The notes under the pieces were generated by a model. It was not told the origin of the DNA and made no database searches. It saw only the letters and a program-made list of their open reading frames with translations. The translations under genes and the position numbers were made by a program. From NCBI GenBank assembly GCA_022653735.1, contig JALCSU010000021.1, forward strand, positions 1 to 38,243: 38,243 nt of DNA, read 5' to 3'. Each line of letters starts with the position of its first letter. The first letter of the stretch is position 1. Shown in pieces: positions 1 through 9,800 of the stretch. The stretch comes from Bacteroidales bacterium. Its GTDB lineage: Bacteria > Bacteroidota > Bacteroidia > Bacteroidales > UBA932.

Positions 1-1785
1 AGTGAACTCGTTTGAGCTGTTGACGAAATATTTCTGCACATGCTGGAAAGAGAGGTAGGCGTTTTTCTCCGAGGTCGCATCGATTTCCGGAGAAATCAGC
101 CAGCTCTCAGCCTCAAGATTCTTCTTACTGTAATAAGCTGAAGCCTTCATGTATTTGCTCGAATTGTGGCTCCATACGTAGGTCAGGCCGGTAGCCAGCT
201 TTTTGTTCTCAATCGTCCACTCTTTGGTAGGATCAGTCTCGAAGGTGTTCTCGTACAGCGTCTTAGGAGTGACGACATCGCCGCCGCTCCAAGGCTCAAC
301 TGAAGTAATGGCAATGTTGAGGTACCTCTTGGAGCTACCGGATACGCTGACCAGGTAGCCGCTGAGCTTGACTTTATCGTCCGCATTCAGGGTGAATGAA
401 GACGGCATCTGATAAGGAGAAACCTGGGCGACTGAAGAAGATACGCCGTTCACGTTCACATTTGTGTAATTGCCAGATTTCACGACGGTGCCGTAAACCT
501 GGACATACTGGACGGTGATTACTTGCGTATTCTTGTCCTTGTCCTTTATCAGGCTGATCGTGCTGTTCACGAACGCCTCGTCTACGAGAGTCGGAGTAGG
601 ATATGTGTAGGTCGTCGTACCCTTCTTCTCATCCAGATCGATAGGAGTGGTGAACTGAGGGCCGAAGTTGTAGGCTCCAGGAGTGCCGATAAGCTCAACC
701 TGATCACCCACTACATAATCCTTGTTGTACGATGAGCCATAAAAAACCAAAGCTGATCCACTGTCGTCCGTTAGCACGTAGCCCTGCTTGGTGACAGCCG
801 TCACTGTACCTTTCACGTGAGCATAAGTGGTCTTCAATCCATCCGCAATGCTCATGAGCTCAGGGGCATTTGCGCTCTGCTTCACAGTCAGAGTCTGAGT
901 CGTAGTCTGGCTTCCGTTCGTGGCAGAGAAAGTGATCATGCCTGTGCGAGGCACGACGGTCGGGTTGGCGGCGGCATGGCAATTCACGAATACGGTGTCA
1001 TCGACGGTCTTCGTAGAAATGATATGCAGCCATTCGTTGTCCGGATCAAGCTTCCAGTCGAAAGTGGCTCCGCTCTTAACGGCAGCCTTCACTGTGAACG
1101 TGGTGTCCTCTTTCGGAGCTGTCACCACGGCAGGCTCGATTTTCAGCAAAGACTTGACTATCTTGATGACGGTGACTTTTTCGAGTTCGACGGTACCGTT
1201 ATAGGTTTTCTTAGGACCTTCTACTGTAACTACATCGCCGACCTCGATTCCCAGGCTGGAGAAGTTCTGCTCCTTCCCATCTTTATCGAGAGTGCCATAG
1301 ACATAGATCTCGCCCGTGCCGTCATTCAGCCACATGTTGCCCCAGCTGGTGCTGGTGATGCTAGTGACGGTTGCGGTCACTCTGTAGAGTTTCCCGTCTT
1401 CTCCGGCGATCACCTGTGCGCAAGTTGAATTCTCGGCGGACTTGATTCCTTGTATTACATTAATATGCTGGGCAGTGTTCCCGACATTGATTTTGAGTTC
1501 GCAGTTCCTTCCGACTTTCGTTTCAGGAGCGGTGAATGTCACCTGAGTCTCTCCGCTATTGCCAGACAAGGCTGAAACAGTTAGCCAGCTAGGAATGGTG
1601 CTTTCGTCGAAAGCCCAAGCTGTCGAGGATTTTACGGTGATGGCGTCTGTGCCGCCGGTCATAGGGATGGCGACATAGGACTTGGACACCTGCAGCTCTT
1701 CGAGAACCGGCTTGTCATCATCGTCGCAGGCTACGGCAAGGCCTAGGCAGGCTATTAAAGCTGTGAAAATATATTTAATTTTCAT
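1..1785 (-). CDS. BACON/OB-fold/choice-of-anchor-J-like surface lipoprotein (C-terminus cut by window edge)
   Basis: The reading frame is open from the ATG at 1785 to the left edge (595 codons, no stop). The N-terminus is a lipoprotein signal with lipobox LAVAC (Cys20) followed by DDDDK, an acidic tail typical of surface-exported Bacteroidota lipoproteins. Residues about 28-112 look like a BACON domain (SSTAWAFD, SWLTVSALSG, HINVIQG). Residues 118-195 look like an OB-fold (YRVTATVTSI, GTGEIYVYG, VGDVVTVEG). Residues about 200-308 are a second BACON-like stretch ending TQTLTVKQSA. Two further OB-like units occupy about 310-395 and 405-515. From about 525 a jelly-roll of the choice-of-anchor-J type begins (YENTFE, ESWLISPEID, YLSFQHVQ). 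It starts 15 bp after the TonB-dependent receptor stop, so the two are probably co-transcribed; I infer a cell-surface ligand-binding partner of that receptor. No catalytic motif is visible. Its architecture resembles the lipoprotein at 18210-19469. Confidence 0.85.
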   Translation of the reverse strand, partial: MKIKYIFTALIACLGLAVACDDDDKPVLEELQVSKSYVAIPMTGGTDAITVKSSTAWAFDESTIPSWLTVSALSGNSGETQVTFTAPETKVGRNCELKINVGNTAQHINVIQGIKSAENSTCAQVIAGEDGKLYRVTATVTSITSTSWGNMWLNDGTGEIYVYGTLDKDGKEQNFSSLGIEVGDVVTVEGPKKTYNGTVELEKVTVIKIVKSLLKIEPAVVTAPKEDTTFTVKAAVKSGATFDWKLDPDNEWLHIISTKTVDDTVFVNCHAAANPTVVPRTGMITFSATNGSQTTTQTLTVKQSANAPELMSIADGLKTTYAHVKGTVTAVTKQGYVLTDDSGSALVFYGSSYNKDYVVGDQVELIGTPGAYNFGPQFTTPIDLDEKKGTTTYTYPTPTLVDEAFVNSTISLIKDKDKNTQVITVQYVQVYGTVVKSGNYTNVNVNGVSSSVAQVSPYQMPSSFTLNADDKVKLSGYLVSVSGSSKRYLNIAITSVEPWSGGDVVTPKTLYENTFETDPTKEWTIENKKLATGLTYVWSHNSSKYMKASAYYSKKNLEAESWLISPEIDATSEKNAYLSFQHVQKYFVNSSNEFT

Positions 1786-1800
1786 GCGAATATTCATTTA

Positions 1801-4800
1801 TTAGTTGAACATGTATTTGATTCCGATCTGAGCATACCAGCACTGGCCAAGGTCGTGGTTGTATGTCCAGGTCTTCACGCCCGGCTGTACTGCCGAAGGG
1901 GTAGAGAAAGTAGGAACTCCGTCGGCGTTGACTCCCTCATATTTGAGGATTCGCCCGCCGTTGAGGTTTGGATTCATGTATTTGCTGACTCCCCATGAAG
2001 AATTGAACAGGTTCATGAGGTTGGCAAGAGTGAAGTTCAGCTGAAGAGTGTTCGTGGAACCTGCAATCTTGATTTTGAAATCGTGGGCGTAGCGAAGGTC
2101 CACTTTATGCACCCAAGGAGAATAGACGCTGTAAGCCTCGGCATATTTCCCTTTGTGTTTGCTAAGGTATCTGTCATTTTGTACATAATCCCAGAAGCGG
2201 TCCCTGTCGCCCTCGGAAACGAAGAGGATTTCGTCCTTGTTCTTAGGGATGTAGAGAGCGTCGTAGTTGTAGTTGTCGCCATTCATGTCGTTGACGTACA
2301 TGTAGCTGTAATTGTAACCACCCCTCCATGTCTCGTAGAAGCCACCCCTCCATGTCTCGTAGAAGAAAGTGTAGTGGTTGTTCGAGCGGTCGTTAATCGT
2401 GAGGTTCACGTAAGCGCGGTCAGGTGTGACGTACTGGGAGTTGTGCAGCTTCGGCTGGTTAGGGCCTTCCGTCGTAGGGATGTAGGTGAACGCCGAGCTG
2501 GCATCCGAGCCTGGCATTCCAGTAAGCTCCTTGTTGTAAGTGCGGGTGTAGGCTGCGGTGATGTTTATGCCTTCGACAGGCCTTGCGTTGATCTGGGCGC
2601 TGAAGGATCCGCCGTAACCTTTGCTTGTGTTGGTCAGGACGTAGGCGTTAGGCATGCCCACCACTTTTCCCTTGGCGTCGGTGTAGGTGTACTTGTAGTC
2701 CGAAGGATAGATGGCGCGGTTGTCAGGGCCGTTGAACCTTGCGAAGCCATCCGTAGGCTTTATGCTCCAGTCGGAAATCCTCGCAGCGTTGATGGTCTTG
2801 TTGAATATTCCTTCTACCGTCATGCTGAGAGGGAAGGAGGTAGGGAAGTTGTAATCCACTGCGAGGGAGGTCTTCCAAACCTGAGGCATCTTGAAATTCC
2901 TGTCCACGGCTGCGAAGGTTGAGCCGACGGTGCCGCTTGCGGAGTCATATTCAGTAGGGAAGCCAAGGGAAGCCCACTTAGCCTTCATGTCCTTGACAGA
3001 GGTGATTAGGCCGCCCTGGAATTCTGAAAGCAGGGCATTGCCGTTCTGGATTTTTCCATTGTACTGCACCGTTCCCGCATTGGTTGGCATGTTGGTGAAG
3101 AACACGAGCGGAAGCCTGCCAGTGAAGAAACCGGATCCGCCTCGCACCTTCAGAGACTTGTTCCCGAAGACATCCCAGTTGAATCCTATCCTAGGGTTTA
3201 CGGTGAGTTTGGACTTCGGCCACTTGCCGGTGTCAATGTGACGACCGTTGTAGTCCAGGTCGAGGATGGCATTGTTGGTGGCAAGGTCCTGATTGCTGAA
3301 GAACAGGCCGTCGAGGCGCAGGCCGTAGGTGAGCTTGAAGTTCTGGGTGATGTTCCACTCGTCCTGGGCATAGATGCCTGCCTTGTTGAACCTTACGCGG
3401 GCAGCAGGAGAGTCAGGGTCTATGTTTTCGTAGCCGTAAGTGAGATTGACGGTCTCCGGAGTCGCCCCGTTCATGAAGTCATCCATGGACAGGTAGCGGT
3501 AGTAGCCGGTGCCGTTTCTCATGTAGGAATTGTCTGCCATTTGGTATTCGTAGCTTGCGCCAGCGGTTATCTTGTGGTCTCCGAAGTACATGTTCACGTC
3601 ATCCTTTGCGGTGATGACCTTGTTATGCACGCCGTTGTGCCAGGTGAAAAGTTCGTAGCCTAAAGAAATATATGGCATCGGGGTGCCAGTCGTTCCGTCC
3701 CAGGTGCCATCGAGGATGTCGATGAAAGGGAACTCGGAAGAGTTGGTGCCGCGGATGTCATCCAGCTTTGAATATGTCACCAGCAGCTGGTTGGAAATCT
3801 TGTCGGTGAACCGGCTGTTGAGGTCTACCGAAAAAGAATTCACCTTGTTCTCCATGGAATACATGGAGTTGGCGTAGGACATGGAATATTTCGACATGCG
3901 GCCATAGACAGTACGCTGTTTGGCATCGGAAGACGATGCATTCGGAGAGTTCCAGTACTTGTTCAGGGTGTAGTTGTAACGAACCGCCAGATGGTGGTTG
4001 TTGTTTATGTTCCAGTCTATCCTGGCAAGGATTTTCCTGTTGCTCTCGTCAGCAGGGAAATTCGTCCATGAGCCAGTGTCATAACCGTATTTGGTCTTGA
4101 CGAAATCGGAGATTTTCTTCAGGTCTTCCAGCTTGGTGCGGGAGATGTAGTTCGTTTCATCCATGATGCCGTCCTCGGATCCTCTCCAGCGATTTACCAC
4201 GGTAGGGATTTTCGTCTCCTCGTAGTTGGCGAAGAAGAACAGCTTGTTCTTAATGATAGGCCCACCCAGAGTGAAGCCGTAAGTGGTCTCTCGGTCTTTA
4301 TCGCGGGCTCCGCTGATCTGTTCCCTGTCCACGGCGTCGCCACGCATGTTCTCGTTCTGATGATAAACGTAGGCAGAGCCCTTGAATGTGTTCGTTCCTG
4401 ACTTGGTGATGGCGTTCACGCCCCCGCCGATGAAGTTGTTCTGGCGGACATCGTATGGAGAGATCACAACCTGAACCTCCTCAATGGCATCCAGGGAGAT
4501 AGGGCTCCCGCCGCCAGGCAGGCTTGAGCTAAGGCCGAAGTTGTTGTTGAAATTGGCACCGTCCACGGTAAAGTTTGCGGTACGTCCGTCGGTGCCGGCG
4601 AAGCTCATTCCGTTTCCGCCGTAAGGGGAAAGCTTAGCCACGTCGGTGATGCTTCTGCTGATGGTAGGCAGCTCGGTGATCTGCCTGTTGGAGATGTTCG
4701 TGGCAGCTCCGGTCTTCTCGACTGCGAATTTAGACGGGGTGGAAGCTACGACGACAGCGGAATTCAGCTGCTCCGTCAGCTCTTTCAGGCTTGCGTTGAG

Positions 4801-5115
4801 GTTGTATGTCTCAGCGAGTTCAAGCGTTACCTCGTTGAACTCCTGTGACTGAAAGCCAAGAAACGTTATCGTGACCTTGTACGGTCCTCCGACACGCATT
4901 CCGTTGATCACGTAACGTCCGTCGGCGTTAGCGATCGTGCCATACTGCGTTCCAGAAGGTGTGTGGACTGCGAGAACCGCAGCTCCTGCGAGAGGTCCGC
5001 CATTCTCATCTGAGATGCGTCCTGCAAGGCTTGATGTCGTGACTTGGGCGAAAGCCGCCACGCCAGCAAACATTGCGATCAGCGCCAATAGGCTTTTTTT
5101 AATAAAATGAACCAT
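1801..5115 (-). CDS. Oar-like TonB-dependent outer-membrane receptor
   Basis: The protein has 1104 residues. It has a signal peptide (1-24, ending AAFAQ), then a carboxypeptidase-like regulatory beta-sandwich (about 29-113, starting SLAGRISDENGGPLAGA). The plug domain (about 130-243) includes DAIEEVQVVISPYDVRQNNF and GGGVNAITKSGTN, typical of the Oar/OmpA-related TonB-dependent receptors. A long beta-barrel follows and ends in an aromatic strand (GIKYMFN). Oar-like receptors import unknown large ligands across the outer membrane using TonB energy; they differ from SusC in size and plug motifs. The gene lies 15 bp upstream of the BACON/OB lipoprotein, which probably acts as its surface partner in place of SusD. 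The ATG at 5115 gives a normal signal peptide. Near the C-terminus an eight-residue unit FYETWRGG occurs twice in tandem. The ligand cannot be told from sequence. Confidence 0.9.
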   Translation of the reverse strand: MVHFIKKSLLALIAMFAGVAAFAQVTTSSLAGRISDENGGPLAGAAVLAVHTPSGTQYGTIANADGRYVINGMRVGGPYKVTITFLGFQSQEFNEVTLELAETYNLNASLKELTEQLNSAVVVASTPSKFAVEKTGAATNISNRQITELPTISRSITDVAKLSPYGGNGMSFAGTDGRTANFTVDGANFNNNFGLSSSLPGGGSPISLDAIEEVQVVISPYDVRQNNFIGGGVNAITKSGTNTFKGSAYVYHQNENMRGDAVDREQISGARDKDRETTYGFTLGGPIIKNKLFFFANYEETKIPTVVNRWRGSEDGIMDETNYISRTKLEDLKKISDFVKTKYGYDTGSWTNFPADESNRKILARIDWNINNNHHLAVRYNYTLNKYWNSPNASSSDAKQRTVYGRMSKYSMSYANSMYSMENKVNSFSVDLNSRFTDKISNQLLVTYSKLDDIRGTNSSEFPFIDILDGTWDGTTGTPMPYISLGYELFTWHNGVHNKVITAKDDVNMYFGDHKITAGASYEYQMADNSYMRNGTGYYRYLSMDDFMNGATPETVNLTYGYENIDPDSPAARVRFNKAGIYAQDEWNITQNFKLTYGLRLDGLFFSNQDLATNNAILDLDYNGRHIDTGKWPKSKLTVNPRIGFNWDVFGNKSLKVRGGSGFFTGRLPLVFFTNMPTNAGTVQYNGKIQNGNALLSEFQGGLITSVKDMKAKWASLGFPTEYDSASGTVGSTFAAVDRNFKMPQVWKTSLAVDYNFPTSFPLSMTVEGIFNKTINAARISDWSIKPTDGFARFNGPDNRAIYPSDYKYTYTDAKGKVVGMPNAYVLTNTSKGYGGSFSAQINARPVEGINITAAYTRTYNKELTGMPGSDASSAFTYIPTTEGPNQPKLHNSQYVTPDRAYVNLTINDRSNNHYTFFYETWRGGFYETWRGGYNYSYMYVNDMNGDNYNYDALYIPKNKDEILFVSEGDRDRFWDYVQNDRYLSKHKGKYAEAYSVYSPWVHKVDLRYAHDFKIKIAGSTNTLQLNFTLANLMNLFNSSWGVSKYMNPNLNGGRILKYEGVNADGVPTFSTPSAVQPGVKTWTYNHDLGQCWYAQIGIKYMFN
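2318..2365. repeat. Perfect 24-bp tandem duplication inside the Oar-like receptor gene
   Basis: Positions 2318-2341 and 2342-2365 are identical copies. The unit is a multiple of three, so the frame is kept and the protein carries FYETWRGG twice in a row, in the last quarter of the barrel. A perfect direct repeat with no silent change suggests a recent slippage event and possible length variation between strains. Confidence 0.95.
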
Positions 5116-5164
5116 AAGAAGATTTTGAATTAATGTATGTTAGTATATGTTCCGTTTTGCATTG

Positions 5165-5172
5165 CAAAATTA
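5165..5172 (-). promoter_or_regulatory. Candidate -7 promoter element for the Oar-like receptor gene
   Basis: On the minus strand this reads TAATTTTG, a full match to the Bacteroidota -7 consensus TAnnTTTG. It is 49 bp upstream of the ATG at 5115, implying an untranslated leader of about 40 nt. I do not see a good TTTG -33 element at 19-21 nt spacing, so support is from one box only. Confidence 0.4.
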
Positions 5173-5220
5173 TAATAAAATAATGTATTGGAGAAATTTT
5201 TGCAATCGGAGAATTGATTC

Positions 5221-5268
5221 GGGAAAACTCGTTTTTCCCGGCTGCCCTATGAATATGTCTGGCAGCCG
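5221..5268. repeat. Two abutting hairpins in the gap between the regulatory-domain gene and the Oar-like receptor gene
   Basis: GGGAAAA (5221-5227) pairs with TTTTCCC (5233-5239) around a 5-nt loop. CGGCTGCC (5239-5246) pairs with GGCAGCCG (5261-5268) around a 14-nt loop. Both stems are perfect and share one base at 5239. They lie in the 268-bp gap (5116-5383), about 115 bp past the stop at 5384 and more than 100 bp before the receptor ATG. They may terminate transcripts of the gene at 5384-6613, but neither has a clean downstream T-run. Apart from these and the -7 element I see nothing else in this gap. Confidence 0.5.
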
Positions 5269-5383
5269 CCTTGAAATGGTTCGGAAAAGTAGTAAAATAC
5301 ACTCTATGCATTTGGCGAAAAATCGCAGTGCAAATTTATGAATATTCAAGGAATAATCAAATTCCCGCCATAGCCCTGAGCCG

Positions 5384-6613
5384 TTACTGCCTGGCGTTCT
5401 TCCTCACCAGCCGGTCAATGGCATCGTTCAGCCGCTCGGTGGGCGCGATTATGTTGTAGTCCCCCCAGAAAGACTTGTCTTTGAAGTATTCCGTGTGGTC
5501 GAAATAAGAATCGAAGCGGCTGAAAGAGCGTACTTTCTTCACCGGCTTCGCGTCAGAGGCATTTCGGGACGTGACTACCATCTCGGACGATACGGTGTAA
5601 GGCGAAGAGAACAACTTACGCTTCCAGTCGCATTTGAAACGTATCTCCGCCCTCAGATAGTTCAGCCGGCTAATGTCAGAGGCACTGTAATCAACCTCTA
5701 TCTCGTAGCCTAAAGGCTTGAACCTCACGCCCGACGGCTTGCTTACGAGGATATAATCGGAAACCTTGCGCCTGTCGCTCACATCCAGCCTCATCTCTAC
5801 CCGGCTGAAAGCAAGCGTTTCCCTGTCTATGTAGTATTTGCCGAAGAACAACGGATATTCCCTGTCTACGGCCTTGGGCTTGAAAGATATTACGATGTGA
5901 GGCCTTCCGCCAATCTCGACCGGAACATCTAAGGCAAAGGAATAATTCTGCATCTCCTCTTTGGAGAGTATGAAATTGCGATTCTTCACAATGTCAAGGA
6001 AGACAGGGGTCATCGGCCCGCCCATGATCTTTGCTCCCAGGGTGTCCGACTGCTTAGGGCTTACCAGGCGCCGGCCTTTCAATATGTCGACTTTGTCCCT
6101 GCCTATCCCGTCTGAATATGCGGTCTTGTAGAGGTTCTGCACCGCTTCTGCCACATAGATGAAACGGCTGCCTTTCTGAGTGGTCTCGCGATAGAAGCAG
6201 CAACTGGTTTCATCAGCATGTGGGTAATTGACGGGAATATTCTCAATCGCGGCGCTCAGGATGTTCTCGGGGGATTCCACGACTATTCCGGAAAGTGGGA
6301 TGGCTTGTGGTTCCATGCCGATTTTGACGGGATTCCCTGATTTGTCGATTCGCACTGCCCGGGTCTTGTATCCCAAATAAGAGAATATGAGACTGTCGGC
6401 ATCCGACGGTACTTTTATGATGAATTTCCCATCCTGGTTCGTCACCGTGCCTACCCCAGAGGCGCCCGTGGTAACGCTGACTGCGGCCATGGCTCGGCCG
6501 GTCTCACTATCTATTACCTTTCCGGATATGCTTGTCAGCGACTGGGCTTCTGAAAGAAAGCAGCCCAGGCCCATCGCAATGATGGTGATAGACAGTTTGA
6601 AAAGCATTCTCAT
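5384..6613 (-). CDS. Exported protein with carboxypeptidase-like regulatory domain (conserved Bacteroidota protein)
   Basis: A start at the ATG at 6613 gives MRMLFKLS followed by a hydrophobic segment and a signal peptide ending near SEAQS; a longer frame would need a TTG start and a poor N-terminus. The protein then has about 409 residues. Right after the signal is a carboxypeptidase-like regulatory beta-sandwich (SISGKVIDSETGRAMAAVSV, then TNQDGKFIIKV and LIFSYLGYKT). The remaining 300 residues (CCFYRETTQKGSRFIYVAEAV, DILKGRRLVSP, YPLFFGKYYIDRETLAFSRVEM) match a familiar but uncharacterised Bacteroidota family often annotated only by its N-terminal domain; the beta-rich C-terminal part may sit in the periplasm or at the outer membrane. 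It is separated from the receptor gene downstream by 268 bp and is divergent from susC. I cannot assign a function. Confidence 0.8.
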   Translation of the reverse strand: MRMLFKLSITIIAMGLGCFLSEAQSLTSISGKVIDSETGRAMAAVSVTTGASGVGTVTNQDGKFIIKVPSDADSLIFSYLGYKTRAVRIDKSGNPVKIGMEPQAIPLSGIVVESPENILSAAIENIPVNYPHADETSCCFYRETTQKGSRFIYVAEAVQNLYKTAYSDGIGRDKVDILKGRRLVSPKQSDTLGAKIMGGPMTPVFLDIVKNRNFILSKEEMQNYSFALDVPVEIGGRPHIVISFKPKAVDREYPLFFGKYYIDRETLAFSRVEMRLDVSDRRKVSDYILVSKPSGVRFKPLGYEIEVDYSASDISRLNYLRAEIRFKCDWKRKLFSSPYTVSSEMVVTSRNASDAKPVKKVRSFSRFDSYFDHTEYFKDKSFWGDYNIIAPTERLNDAIDRLVRKNARQ

Positions 6614-6622
6614 ACAGGCACT

Positions 6623-6653
6623 TAAAGATAATGAAAAATATTGAATAAGCAAA
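6623..6653 (-). promoter_or_regulatory. Candidate promoter of the regulatory-domain gene (TTTG-N19-TATCTTTA)
   Basis: On the minus strand TTTG (6650-6653) is followed after exactly 19 nt by TATCTTTA (6623-6630), seven of eight matches to TAnnTTTG. The spacing fits the Bacteroidota -33/-7 rule. The box ends 9 nt before the ATG at 6613, so the transcript would have a very short leader or none. That is the main reason for doubt, although it agrees with starting translation at 6613 rather than upstream. Confidence 0.35.
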
Positions 6654-6756
6654 ATTGCGCAAAGGAAAGTAAAAATATATTTAAGGGAAAATTTAACTTC
6701 TTTGAATAATAATATTGTTACAATGTTTCAATATTCCAAAAAAGTTATCTAAATTA

Positions 6757-6772
6757 GCGAAAACGTTTGCGC
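6757..6772. promoter_or_regulatory. LacI/PurR-type operator-like palindrome upstream of susC
   Basis: GCGAAAACGTTTGCGC is a 16-bp palindrome with two mismatched positions (one symmetric pair). Its reverse complement GCGCAAACGTTTTCGC matches the E. coli PurR operator ACGCAAACGTTTTCGT at 14 of 16 positions, the general form of LacI-family sites. It lies 62 bp upstream of the susC ATG. It also covers AACGTTTG (6762-6769), a seven-of-eight match to the -7 element TAnnTTTG, so a bound repressor could block initiation. No LacI-family gene is in the window, so the regulator is inferred. The remaining 220 bp between the divergent starts at 6613 and 6834 are AT-rich with no further feature I can support. 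Confidence 0.45.
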
Positions 6773-6833
6773 ACTAGAATTATTCGTCAGAGTCAGTTAA
6801 AACGTTATTTTAAAATAATTAAATGCATAGCTA

Positions 6834-9800
6834 ATGCCATTCAGAAAAATTTTATTAGTTTTCCTCTTTGCGGCGTTACCAATCCTAGCCTTTTCGCAGA
6901 CTAAGACTGTAAAAGGTTTTGTCTTTGAAGAAGAAACCGGTGAGCCTATAGCAGGTGCCACTGTTTCCATCCAGGGGTCAACGCGAGGCGTGATGACAGA
7001 TTTGGACGGCTCCTTCGAGCTGTCTGGAGTCAAGGCTACAGATGTTCTCCGGTTCGAGCTTATCGGAAAGGAGGCTCAGTCCATCACTGTCGGCACGAAC
7101 ACCAAGTTAGTAGTCAAACTCAAGAATGCGCCGAACGAACTCGACGGAGTGACCGTCGTGGCATTCGGAAAGCAGAAAAAGGAAAGCGTCATAGGTTCCA
7201 TTTCCACGGTTGACGTGGCGACGCTGAAGGTGCCTTCTAGCAACCTCACCACGGCTCTTGCGGGGAACGTTGCCGGAGTCATTGCCTACCAGCGTTCCGG
7301 AGAGCCGGGCCAGGACAACGCCGACTTCTTCGTGCGAGGCATCACCACATTCGGAGCGAATACCAGCCCGCTTATCCTCATCGATAACATCGAGCTGACC
7401 TCCACGGACCTCGCCCGTCTTCAGCCGGACGACATCGAGAGCTTCTCGATCATGAAGGATGCCACCGCTACTGCCCTGTACGGAGCCAGAGGAGCGAATG
7501 GCGTCATCTACGTCACCACCAAGAGAGGACAGGAGGGTCCTGCGAAGATATTCGCAAGGGTGGAAACCTCGCTCTCTATGCCTACCGATGTCGTAGAGCT
7601 TGCCGACCCTGTAACTTATATGAAGGCTTACAATGAGGCCATCACCACGAGAGACCCGCTCGGGGAGCTGAAATATTCTTACGACAAGATAGAGCAGACG
7701 GGGAAGAAAGGAGCCAACAGACTCATCTACCCTATGAACGACTGGTACGACATGCTCTTCAAGGACTATGCGACCAGCTACAGGGCTAACCTGTCCGCTC
7801 GTGGCGGCGGAAAGGTGGCTCGTTACTACGTCGCCGGATCGTATAACCAGGACACTGGAATACTCAAGGTAGATAATCGCAACAGTTTCAACAACAATAT
7901 CGACCAGAAAACCTATTCCCTGCGTTCGAATATCGACATCAATATTACGAACACAACGAAGCTGGCCGTCCGCTTGACGGGTAACTTCACGGACTATCAG
8001 GGGCCGCTCAACGGAGGTAACGATGTCTATAAGCAAGTAGTGCACTCCGATCCTGTGCTCTTCCCTGCATTTTATCCGGAGGATGAAGACCATAAGGGAA
8101 TCCAGCACATAATGTTCGGAAACTACGAAGACGGCTCTTACATAAACCCTTACGCCAACTTGGTTAAAGGTTATCGCAACTACCAGCGTTCACAGATGAT
8201 AGCCGCCATCGAACTCAACCAGGACCTGAATTTCATTACCAAGGGCCTGACCTTCATGACGTTGTTCAACCTTACCAGGCTGTCCGAGTACACGGTGATC
8301 CGTCAGTTCAATCCTTTCTGGTACACCATGGACAGATACGACTCATACACTGGAGAATACCATGTGATGAGGATCAATGAAGATGGAACGGATTATCTGA
8401 CATATTATGAAAAGGATAAGAACATCAAGAACACTATGTATTCCGAGAGCCGCTTGAATTATAATCGTTCTTTCGGGAAGCACGACGTGACCGGTCTTCT
8501 GGTGCTGATGGCTAGCGAGACTAAGTACGCCAACGCAGGAAGCCTCCAGCTCTCCCTGCCTTCCAGGAACGCCGGACTTTCGGGACGTTTCACTTACGGC
8601 TTCGACAAACGCTATTTCGCTGAGTTCAATTTCGGCTACAATGGGTCGGAGCGTTTCCATAAATCCCATCGCTGGGGCTTCTTCCCGTCTGCCGGAGCTG
8701 CCTGGATGGTGTCTAACGAGCCTTGGTTCAAGCCTTATAAGAAAGTCGTGAGCAACCTGAAGCTGCGCTATTCTTACGGACTCGTCGGGAACGACAACAT
8801 CGGCTCTTCGACCAACCGTTTCTACTATCTGTCGGAAGTCAACATGAACAGTGGATCCAGGACGGGATATTTCGGTGCCTATAGGCATGTCAGTTACCAT
8901 GGAATAGATGTAACCCGTTACGCCAACGAAGGCATCACATGGGAGAGGTCACATAAGCGCAACTATGCCCTTGAGCTGGGACTGTTCGACAAATTCAACA
9001 TGATAGCCGAATATTTCACAGAACACCGGACCGACATATTCATGCAACGCGCCGACATCCCGAACACCATGGGTTTGCAGGCTTCCGTTTATGGGAACAT
9101 CGGCGAGGCAAGGGCTCACGGAGTAGACATCCAGGCTGACTACAAGCAGGCATGGGCGAACGGGCTTTGGGCTTCGGCCAGGGCAAACTTCACTTATTCC
9201 ACCAGCAAGTACGATGTCTATGAGGAACCGACTTACGCCGAAGAGTACCGCCAGCATAAAGGCAGGTCGATCAAGCAGGTCTGGGGTTACATCGCAGAGC
9301 GTCTGTTCATCGATGATGAGGAAGCGGCGAACAGTCCGTCTCAGTCTGGGTTCGGAAGCGATTATGGAGGAGGCGACATCAAATACACCGATGTCAATGG
9401 TGATGGCGTGATTTCCACCGCTGACAGGGTGCCGATCGGTTATCCGACATCGCCAGAAATCATCTACGGTTTCGGAGCGTCGTTCGGCTACAAGGGGCTT
9501 GACTTCTCGTTCTTCTTCCAGGGTCTTGCCAGGGAGTCGTTCTGGATAGATGCCACCAGCCGTTACGGAACTTACACTGCTGGCACAGGGCCGTTCGTGA
9601 ATGACACCCAGCTGCTGAAAGCGTATGCGGACAGCCATTGGAGCGAGGACAACAGAGATGTTTACGCCCTGTATCCACGCTATAGCGCCTATCAGAACTA
9701 CAACAACACCCAGACCAGCACCTGGTGGATGAGAGATGGCTCATTCCTTCGTCTCAAGCAATTGGAACTGGGGTACACGCTTCCTCAGAAGCTTACCCAG

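Noticed and set aside
2083..2922. 279-residue plus-strand frame inside the Oar-like receptor gene
   Set aside because: It is antisense to a well-supported receptor, is valine-rich and low in complexity, and spans the tandem duplication; no independent evidence.
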